Below are positions 1-5,750 of a stretch of DNA of 12,804 nucleotides, piece by piece. Position 1 is the first letter of the stretch. Every line of letters begins with the position of its first letter. Origin of the DNA: Pseudomonadota bacterium (GTDB lineage Bacteria > Pseudomonadota > Alphaproteobacteria > Rhizobiales > Xanthobacteraceae); the NCBI GenBank assembly GCA_023435725.1, contig JAEYRD010000158.1, forward strand, positions 1 to 12,804, in the 5' to 3' direction. The translations under genes were made by a program, and so were the position numbers. Under the pieces are notes generated by a model. The model saw only the letters and a list, made by a program, of their open reading frames with translations, had not been told where the DNA came from and searched no databases.

Positions 1-43
1 ATGGATTCCGGGCTCGCGCCAGGTGGCGCGCCCCGGAATGACG
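1..43. repeat. REP-like palindromic hairpin at the left window edge
   Basis: An imperfect inverted repeat. Arm 5-20 (ATTCCGGG, a two-base interruption, CGCGCC) pairs with arm 25-39 (GGCGCG, one base, CCCGGAAT) around the four-base loop AGGT. It starts TGGATTCC and ends GGAATGACG, the same outer signature as the right-hand unit at 8242-8274, so I treat the two as one repeat family with different inner stems. The outer boundary cannot be fixed because the window begins here. Being non-coding and extragenic fits a REP-type element. It might act as a transcript end for a gene to the left, but no T-tract follows. Confidence 0.65.
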
Positions 44-269
44 AGGGAGCGAGAGGCCCTGCCCCCTTCACGCCTCGCGGCGGCGCGGCAAGCAGGTGAA
101 CCATCGCTGGTCCCCGGCAGCGACTGCAACCTCCTCTGGGATCACCTTGGGGGTCACACCGTTGTTACGCAGGATCTAGGTGCTATGCGTTGATCCGCAA
201 TGGCCCCGGCTCGGCGGCGATGATAAGCCGCAATTCACTCACTCTTCTGATTTCCATTACCAATCTGTC
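44..269. other. Upstream region of the MFS gene, no clear gene
   Basis: This stretch lies between the edge repeat and the exporter start. I see no tRNA, no strong sigma-70 pair at good spacing and no clear Shine-Dalgarno for position 270. On the minus strand, 175 down to 68 is a 35-codon open stretch ending in TGA, mostly with G or C at third positions, but closed just upstream by an in-frame TAG and lacking ATG. It could be a decayed gene end or chance. A promoter for the exporter is presumably here but I cannot place it. Confidence 0.4.
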
Positions 270-1760
270 ATGGTCGACAAGCAACGCATCATTCCGCTGA
301 TCGTGGCCACGGCTCTCTTCATGGAGAACATGGACTCGACGGTGATCGCCACCTCGCTTCCGGCGATCGCGGCCGACATCGGCACCAGCCCGTTGACGCT
401 GAAGCTCGCGATTACCTCCTACCTGCTCTCGCTCGCGGTGTTCATCCCGGCGAGCGGCTGGACCGCGGACCGCTTCGGCGCCCGCATGGTGTTTGCGATC
501 GCGGTCGGCGTGTTCATGGTCGGCTCGGTCGGCTGCGCGCTCTCGACCTCGGTCACCGACTTCGTGTTCGCACGCATCCTCCAGGGGATGGGCGGGGCGA
601 TGATGACGCCGGTCGGTCGCCTCGTGCTGCTGCGCTCGGTCGACAAGAGCGCGCTCGTCAACGCCATGGCGTGGGTGACGGTCCCGGCCCTCATAGGTCC
701 GGTGATCGGGCCGCCGCTCGGCGGCTTCATCACGACCTATGCCTCGTGGCACTGGATCTTCCTGATCAACATCCCGATCGGGCTGCTCGGCATCTTCATG
801 GCGCTGCGCTTCATCGATCCCATCAAGAGCGAAACGCAGGAGCCGTTCGATCTCTACGGCATGGTGCTTGCCGGAATCGGGCTCGCCGGCATCGCATTCG
901 GCCTCTCCGTGGCCGGACTCAACCTTCTGCCCTGGAGCACGGTTGCAGCCCTGGTCGTAGGCGGGTCGATCTCGATGACGCTCTACGTCATCCACGCCCG
1001 GCGGACGGGATCTCCGGTGCTGGACTTCTCGCTGCTGAACCTGCCGACGCTGCGCGCGGCCGTTCTCGGCGGCTTCATGTTCCGGCTCGGCATCGGCGCG
1101 CTGCCCTTCCTGCTCCCGCTCCTGATGCAGATCGGCTTCGGGCTGACGCCGTTCCATTCCGGCCTCGTCACCTTCGCCTCCTCGCTCGGCGCGATGGGCA
1201 TGAAGACGCTGGCGGCGCGCATCATCCGCACCTTCGGCTTCCGCAATCTGATGACGGTGAACGCGATCATCAGCGCGTTCTTCCTCGGCGTCTGCGCGCT
1301 GTTCACAGTGACGACGCCGCTGCTCATCATCATGGTGATCCTGGTGGTCGGCGGCTTCTTCCGCTCACTGGAGTTCACCGCGATCAATACGGTGGCCTAT
1401 GCCGAGGTCGAAACCGCGCAGATGAGCCGCGCCACCACGCTCGTGAGCGTCAACCAGCAGCTGGCCGTCTCAGCCGGCGTCGCGGTCGGCGCGGCTTCTG
1501 TTGAAACGACGATGTGGCTCAGCCATGTCAGCGAGCTCAACGCCACCGTGTTCGCGCCCGCCTTCGTGGTGGTCGCGCTGACCTCGGCGGCATCGAGCTG
1601 GTTCTTCTGGCAGATGCCCGCCGATGCCGGCCACGAAATCTCCGGCCGGAAGGCGACGGAAATCGCGAGCCGCAAGGGCGCAGCGAAGAGCGCGGCGACC
1701 GCCGCCGTCAAGACGGCGACGGAAGATACGCAGGACGTGCGGGATCAGCGCCTCGGCTAG
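270..1760 (+). CDS. DHA2-type MFS drug/metabolite exporter
   Basis: A 496-residue inner-membrane transporter of the major facilitator superfamily, probably a proton-coupled exporter of the 14-segment DHA2 (EmrB/QacA-like) branch. By eye there are about 14 hydrophobic segments, the first at 7-30 and the last near 426-448. Segment 1 carries MENMDSTVIATSLP, the family's LDxTIVNVALP-like motif. Loop 2-3 has ADRFGAR (66-72), motif A. Segment 5 has GPVIGPPLGG (143-152), the antiporter motif C. The frame is open back to a GTG at 180, but those extra 30 residues are polar and precede segment 1, so I take the ATG at 270, although it has no evident ribosome site. The tail from about 456 is rich in Ala and Lys. 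No membrane-fusion (EmrA) partner is adjacent, and the substrate cannot be told. Its TAG overlaps the stop of the convergent hydrolase gene. Confidence 0.88.
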   Translation: MVDKQRIIPLIVATALFMENMDSTVIATSLPAIAADIGTSPLTLKLAITSYLLSLAVFIPASGWTADRFGARMVFAIAVGVFMVGSVGCALSTSVTDFVFARILQGMGGAMMTPVGRLVLLRSVDKSALVNAMAWVTVPALIGPVIGPPLGGFITTYASWHWIFLINIPIGLLGIFMALRFIDPIKSETQEPFDLYGMVLAGIGLAGIAFGLSVAGLNLLPWSTVAALVVGGSISMTLYVIHARRTGSPVLDFSLLNLPTLRAAVLGGFMFRLGIGALPFLLPLLMQIGFGLTPFHSGLVTFASSLGAMGMKTLAARIIRTFGFRNLMTVNAIISAFFLGVCALFTVTTPLLIIMVILVVGGFFRSLEFTAINTVAYAEVETAQMSRATTLVSVNQQLAVSAGVAVGAASVETTMWLSHVSELNATVFAPAFVVVALTSAASSWFFWQMPADAGHEISGRKATEIASRKGAAKSAATAAVKTATEDTQDVRDQRLG

Positions 1761-3664
1761 GGACCGAACGTCGGCGGCAATACGCGGTAGAGCACGACAC
1801 CCAGCCCCAGCGCGTCGCCTGTCAGGACGAGCTTTCCGTGGCTGATCGTTCTCTGCAGCAATATCCTCTGCAGGTTGGGATCGGGGTGGGCCGGATCGGA
1901 ATAGAATTTAGCCAGATTGCTGGTATTCGCGTCGATCAGGTAGCGCTCGATCGTTACAGTCGAGCCGTCGCTGAACGGCAAGTTGTCGACCTCGAGCGAA
2001 ATCCCCTCCGGCGCCTCCATTGACGTGTTGTTGCCGAAGACGCGCGTCGGATCATAGTTGTAGACCATGATGTTCGCGGTCGAGCTGGCGCTATCCCAGG
2101 TCGCGAACGTCTTGAGATTGGAACTCGATCCACCGGGGCTCAGAGTGGCCTGCCTGCGCTGGCCGGACATCTTGTTGTACATCGCAAAGAGGTTGGCCAC
2201 CGGCTTTGGATAATAATCGGCCGGCAGGTCCTGTCCGTTGGCATCTTTTCCATGGCTATGCTTGTGCAGCAGGCTCGCCTGCCCAAGCAGAGACGGCGCC
2301 CCGCCCTGGCCGTCCCCGATGATGAGGTATGAGCCCAGGGAGATCTTTTTCCTCACCGCTTCGGGCAGGAAGGCGGCCGTCCATGCGGCTCCCTTGTGCG
2401 AATAATTGACGTCGGTGCTCTCGTCGACGGCCGGCCCCCATTCCGATACGAACAGCGTGACGCCGGGCATGGCCGCGTTGTTTCGCTTCAAGCCCTGCAG
2501 CTTGGCGTTGATCTTGTCCACCATCTGATCGAACGTGGCGAAGCCCGCGATACCGTCGGTCGAGCCATAGTAGTGGAACGAGAAGCGATTGAGATGCGCG
2601 TTGAATTGCGGCGCGTAGGCGCCGGCCAGCGGATTGAAGGTTTGCTCCAGATACTCTTCCTCTAGTGTGGGGCTCGGCGGCGTATCCAGCGGATATGAGA
2701 GAAAAGTCAGTCCGGTCAGCGCCGGACCGGCGATCTCGAGCGTCCTGCCGCTATAGGCGCTGACGCCAGAGAGCTGATTTCGGACGTCATCTACGGCGTC
2801 CGAAACGATCTTCTGCACCGGCAACAGTTGCCGGCCCAGCCGGCGGGCATCCTGCCGGTAGGGATAGGCCAGCGTCCTGTCCTCGGCACCGGACAGCAGG
2901 TGCGTCTGAAACGGCGGCCATTGATGCAGGACGTACCGGTTCGGGTCGATCCACCACAGCCAGTTGCCCCACGGTCCCAACGGCTTGAGCGTGTAGGTCG
3001 ACGGGTCCGTGCGGTTGAAATTTTCCGGCTCGGAATCGGCGATGTCGAGTTCGTTGCTGACCTCGAAGATGACGCTCGAAGCTCCGCCATCGAAGGCCTT
3101 GGTGGCAACATAGCGCACAAGCGATCGCACATACTTCTGATATCGAGCCAGAGCCGCGGGGTTCTGCGAGGCCCAGGTCTCCCCGGGGCCATATTGCACC
3201 ATGCTCTTCGGCATGTAGGACGCAATGGCCACGTGCGGCGAGAGCCCTCGGCTCAGCGCCCACTCGATATGCCAGGCCAGCGGATAGCAATCTCCAGCAT
3301 GAAACCCTTGGCTGTCGGCGTATCCGAAAACATTCCCGGTCTGGTCGAGATCGCAATAAACGTCGCTTTGCAGCAGCCGCGCCCGCTTCATCCCGGTATC
3401 CGCGATGACCTTGTCGAACTGATCGAACGCCTGCTCCGCCGGGCTATTCGCGCTCTGGTAGATTCGCTTGAGGTCGCCGAGATCGTCGTTGCCGCTGATG
3501 CCCTCGTTGAACGGCACCAGCGTGTCCACGACGATCGATGCAGATGCAAACGAGGGCGTCGTGGAATCGAGGATTGCCAGGAACGACATCAGGAAGAAAG
3601 CTGAAGCAGAGAGCACAGCGCGCTTCCAGGCATGGAAGCGCCGACGTTCTGAAAGGCACCGCAT
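1757..3664 (-). CDS. Secreted clan GH-A glycoside hydrolase, GH39-like
   Basis: A 635-residue predicted exported enzyme. The N-terminus has a basic region (residues 7-15), a hydrophobic core (about 16-32) and an Ala-Ser-Ala site at 40-42, a typical Sec signal peptide. The rest reads as a beta/alpha barrel hydrolase of clan GH-A. VIFEVSNELD (198-207) gives the Asn-Glu pair at N204-E205, where the acid/base sits. FVSEWGP (405-411) gives the candidate nucleophile E408 at a strand end. FSFHYYGS (361-368) fits a substrate-site strand. A long insertion, about 210-340, separates the two glutamates, and the last 120 residues look like a beta-sandwich. The closest family by eye is GH39 (beta-xylosidase or PslG-like), but assignment within the clan is inferred, and the target could be plant or self-made polysaccharide. 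It has its own upstream gap and no sugar-gene neighbours. Codons look less GC-extreme than in flanking genes, possibly from transfer. Confidence 0.7.
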   Translation of the reverse strand: MRCLSERRRFHAWKRAVLSASAFFLMSFLAILDSTTPSFASASIVVDTLVPFNEGISGNDDLGDLKRIYQSANSPAEQAFDQFDKVIADTGMKRARLLQSDVYCDLDQTGNVFGYADSQGFHAGDCYPLAWHIEWALSRGLSPHVAIASYMPKSMVQYGPGETWASQNPAALARYQKYVRSLVRYVATKAFDGGASSVIFEVSNELDIADSEPENFNRTDPSTYTLKPLGPWGNWLWWIDPNRYVLHQWPPFQTHLLSGAEDRTLAYPYRQDARRLGRQLLPVQKIVSDAVDDVRNQLSGVSAYSGRTLEIAGPALTGLTFLSYPLDTPPSPTLEEEYLEQTFNPLAGAYAPQFNAHLNRFSFHYYGSTDGIAGFATFDQMVDKINAKLQGLKRNNAAMPGVTLFVSEWGPAVDESTDVNYSHKGAAWTAAFLPEAVRKKISLGSYLIIGDGQGGAPSLLGQASLLHKHSHGKDANGQDLPADYYPKPVANLFAMYNKMSGQRRQATLSPGGSSSNLKTFATWDSASSTANIMVYNYDPTRVFGNNTSMEAPEGISLEVDNLPFSDGSTVTIERYLIDANTSNLAKFYSDPAHPDPNLQRILLQRTISHGKLVLTGDALGLGVVLYRVLPPTFGP

Positions 3665-3697
3665 ATCGAACCACCCGCCGGAATTGTCGATGCGGCG

Positions 3698-3727
3698 ATT
3701 AACATCCTAAAATGTTACTGATGTGAA
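3698..3727 (-). promoter_or_regulatory. Candidate sigma-70 promoter of the glycoside hydrolase gene
   Basis: Read on the minus strand, TTCACA (3727-3722) matches five of six bases of the -35 consensus, and GTTAAT (3703-3698) matches four of six at -10, with an 18-base spacer. The site lies 34 bases upstream of the ATG at 3664 in a locally AT-rich patch, which stands out in this GC-rich window. Placed by eye only. Confidence 0.35.
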
Positions 3728-3743
3728 CGTTGCGCCATTGCCG

Positions 3744-3770
3744 GGCGCACACGGTGGCATGTGCGGCGCC
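3744..3770 (-). terminator. GC-rich hairpin downstream of rlmE, possible terminator
   Basis: GGCGCACA (3744-3751) pairs with TGTGCGGCGCC (3760-3770) with one bulged G, around an eight-base loop. It sits 12 bases past the rlmE stop in the direction of rlmE transcription. No T-run follows, so it is at best a weak or factor-assisted terminator. It also lies just upstream of the candidate promoter of the next gene, which makes insulation between the two units plausible. Confidence 0.3.
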
Positions 3771-3782
3771 GCGGCGTGCGAC

Positions 3783-4460
3783 TTATTGTCCGCGAAAGCC
3801 TGTCGCGAGCACGTAGCGCTCGGAGGAATCCTGCCGGCTCGCGGCGGGCTTCACGTGACGCACCGTGGCAAAATCGCGCTTGAGCTGGGCGAGCAGCTCG
3901 GCATCCGCGCCGCTCTGGAACGTCTTGGCCAGGAACGTGCCGCCGGGCTTCAGCACATCGCACGCGAACGCGGCCGCGGTTTCGACCAGGCCGACGATGC
4001 GAAGCTGGTCGGTCTTGCGATGGCCGGTGGTGTTGGCGGCCATGTCGGACATCACAACGTCGGCGCCGCCGCCCAGCATCGCTGTGAGCTTGTCCGGCGC
4101 ATCGTTGTCCATGAAATCGAGCTGCGCGAAATCGACGCCGGGGATCTCAGGCATTTCCAACAGGTCGATTGCCACAACCTTGCCCTTGCCTTCCGTGGCG
4201 CCGACGCGCTTGGCGGCGATCTGGCTCCAGCCGCCCGGTGCCGCGCCGAGGTCGACCACGGCCATGCCTGGTTTCAGCAGGCGGAACTTGTCGTCGATCT
4301 CCAAAAGCTTGAACGCGGCGCGCGAGCGATAGCCCGCCGCCTTGGCCTTGGCGACATAGGGATCGTTGAGCTGGCGCTCCAGCCAGAGCTTTGACGACAA
4401 TTTGCGCTTGCCGCCGGTCTTGACCTGGACGTGCAAGCGGCCGGTGGTGTCCTTGGCCAT
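3783..4460 (-). CDS. rlmE: 23S rRNA 2'-O-ribose methyltransferase RlmE (FtsJ/RrmJ)
   Basis: A 225-residue cytoplasmic SAM-dependent methyltransferase that, in the family, methylates the 2'-O of U2552 in the 23S rRNA A-loop during late large-subunit assembly. All four residues of the K-D-K-E set are visible: K51 in AAFKLLEID, D139 in MSDMA, K179 in LAKTF and E214 in SSERYV. The SAM-binding motif VVDLGAAPGGWSQ is at 68-80. Length is normal, slightly longer than the E. coli protein (about 209) at the N-terminus. The start is supported by AGGAG eight bases upstream (4473-4469), inside the 3' end of ppx. The ppx stop ends at 4462, leaving one base before this ATG, so the two are almost certainly cotranscribed and perhaps translationally coupled. 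Confidence 0.95.
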   Translation of the reverse strand: MAKDTTGRLHVQVKTGGKRKLSSKLWLERQLNDPYVAKAKAAGYRSRAAFKLLEIDDKFRLLKPGMAVVDLGAAPGGWSQIAAKRVGATEGKGKVVAIDLLEMPEIPGVDFAQLDFMDNDAPDKLTAMLGGGADVVMSDMAANTTGHRKTDQLRIVGLVETAAAFACDVLKPGGTFLAKTFQSGADAELLAQLKRDFATVRHVKPAASRQDSSERYVLATGFRGQ

Positions 4461-4461
4461 C

Positions 4462-5541
4462 TCACCAGCTCCTGAGCGCGCCGTCTTCGCGCATCATCTC
4501 GACCAGCATGCCTTCGCGCAGGCCCCGGTCGGCGACGCGCAGGCGGGGCAGCGGAAAGGCGCGGCGGATCGCATCGAGGATGGCGCAACCGGCCAGCACG
4601 AGATCGGCACGCTCGGCGCTGATGCAATTGTTGCCGGCGCGCTCCTCGTAGCTCATGCCGAGCAGCTTGTTGATGGTCGCGGTGATGTCGGCATCGTTCA
4701 TCCAGATGCTGTCGATGCGGCGGCGATCGTAGCGCACGAGATTGAGATGGATGCCGGCGAGCGTCGTCACCGTGCCGGAGGTGCCAAGCAGATGCATATC
4801 CGTGAGATCGCGGCCGTGCTGTTCGGCGAACGGCACGACATGGCTGGCGACCTCGCGCTCCATCGCGGCGTAGATGTCCGGCGTCACGTCGCGGCCGCCG
4901 AACTGCTCGGCGAGCGTGACCACACCGTACGGGATCGACATCCAGGCTTTTATGCGCGGCTCCGTATCCTGCCCTGTCGCATCGCGTTCGATCCGCACCA
5001 GCTCGGTCGAGCCGCCGCCGATGTCGAACAGGATCGCGCCGCGCCCCCTCGGGTCGATCAGCGGCGAGCAGCCGAGCACGGCGAGCGCGGCCTCGGTCTC
5101 GCGGTCGATCACCTCGAGCTCGATGCCGGTCTCGGCTGCGACGCGGCTGCGGAAACCCTCCGCATTCGAGGCCGCGCGGCAGGCTTCGGTGGCGATCAAC
5201 CGCAACCGCTTGGCCTTGCGCAAATTGATCTTGTCGCGGCAGATGCTGAGAGCCGCGATGGCGCGTTCGATCGCAGCTTCGCTGATGCACCCGGTGGCCG
5301 AGACGCCCTCGCCGAGCCGGATGATGCGCGAGAAGGAATCGACTACGCGAAAGCCATCGCCGGTCGGACAGGCGATCAGGAGCCTGCAATTGTTGGTGCC
5401 GAGGTCGAGCGCCGCATAGACGCCGGTTCCCGGCGCCTGCGCGCCGACGGCCGGTTCGGAGGCCAACGCCACCGCCGCCATCGACCCATTCAGCTCACCG
5501 TGCGGCGCATGGCCGTCGCGGAGCCGCGTGTGGTCATTCAT
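4462..5541 (-). CDS. Exopolyphosphatase / pppGpp phosphohydrolase, short form (Ppx/GppA)
   Basis: A 359-residue member of the ASKHA-fold Ppx/GppA family, which removes terminal phosphate from polyphosphate or converts pppGpp to ppGpp in the cytoplasm. Phosphate-loop motifs are ALDLGTNNCRLLI (44-56) and LFDIGGGSTELV (171-182), with a conserved acidic stretch at 145-157 (IDRETEAALAVLG) and LLGTSGTVTTLAG at 251-263. It stops after the two ASKHA lobes and lacks the HD-like C-terminal domain of the roughly 510-residue E. coli PPX, so it is the short form. The first 40 residues are low-complexity and probably disordered. The frame is open to 5652, but I choose ATG 5541 because GGAAAG lies nine bases upstream (5556-5551). 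First gene of a unit with rlmE. Polyphosphate versus pppGpp preference cannot be read from sequence. Confidence 0.9.
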   Translation of the reverse strand: MNDHTRLRDGHAPHGELNGSMAAVALASEPAVGAQAPGTGVYAALDLGTNNCRLLIACPTGDGFRVVDSFSRIIRLGEGVSATGCISEAAIERAIAALSICRDKINLRKAKRLRLIATEACRAASNAEGFRSRVAAETGIELEVIDRETEAALAVLGCSPLIDPRGRGAILFDIGGGSTELVRIERDATGQDTEPRIKAWMSIPYGVVTLAEQFGGRDVTPDIYAAMEREVASHVVPFAEQHGRDLTDMHLLGTSGTVTTLAGIHLNLVRYDRRRIDSIWMNDADITATINKLLGMSYEERAGNNCISAERADLVLAGCAILDAIRRAFPLPRLRVADRGLREGMLVEMMREDGALRSW

Positions 5542-5750
5542 ACAAATTGTCTTTCCGCGGCCGGTCGGGCCGATCAGGAATTGCTTTTTCGCCTGAAACA
5601 TTAGCAGCGCGGCGGGCCTGCGCAACAACGCATCACATGGGACCATGCCCATTCGTGCGTTGTCGTGAACGGGGTGGTGGGTTATCTGAACAGGGTCCGG
5701 TCCTCCGCTGCCGCGAAAATGCGCAAATGCCGGCTTTTCAGGTCATTTCC
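5542..5750. promoter_or_regulatory. Divergent intergenic region between ppx and the CoxL-like gene
   Basis: This 209-base gap must hold promoters for both divergent genes. On the minus strand a weak pair is TTGCGC (5625-5620) and TAATGT (5603-5598), 16 bases apart. On the plus strand a weak pair is TTGTCG (5660-5665) with TTATCT (5682-5687), also 16 apart. Neither matches consensus well. No clear operator palindrome is seen. Confidence 0.3.

Noticed and set aside
147..186. Possible promoter boxes upstream of the exporter (TTGGGG, TTGTTA, TGCTAT)
   Set aside because: Spacing or matches are poor: TTGTTA to TGCTAT is only 13 bases, and no acceptable -10 sits 16-18 bases after TTGGGG.
180..269. 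GTG start at 180 for the exporter
   Set aside because: It would add 30 polar residues before the first membrane segment with no ribosome site; family proteins begin close to segment 1.
183..1157. Antisense open frame of 324 codons opposite the exporter
   Set aside because: Translation is dominated by Arg, Glu, Asp and His, as expected opposite hydrophobic membrane codons.
2828..3604. Plus-strand frame of 258 codons opposite the hydrolase
   Set aside because: No motifs; the minus frame shows a signal peptide and both catalytic glutamates.
5542..5652. In-frame upstream extension of ppx containing GPTGRGKT, a Walker A-like string
   Set aside because: The Ppx/GppA family has no P-loop, the ATG at 5541 has a good Shine-Dalgarno, and no other NTPase motif is near; taken as chance.
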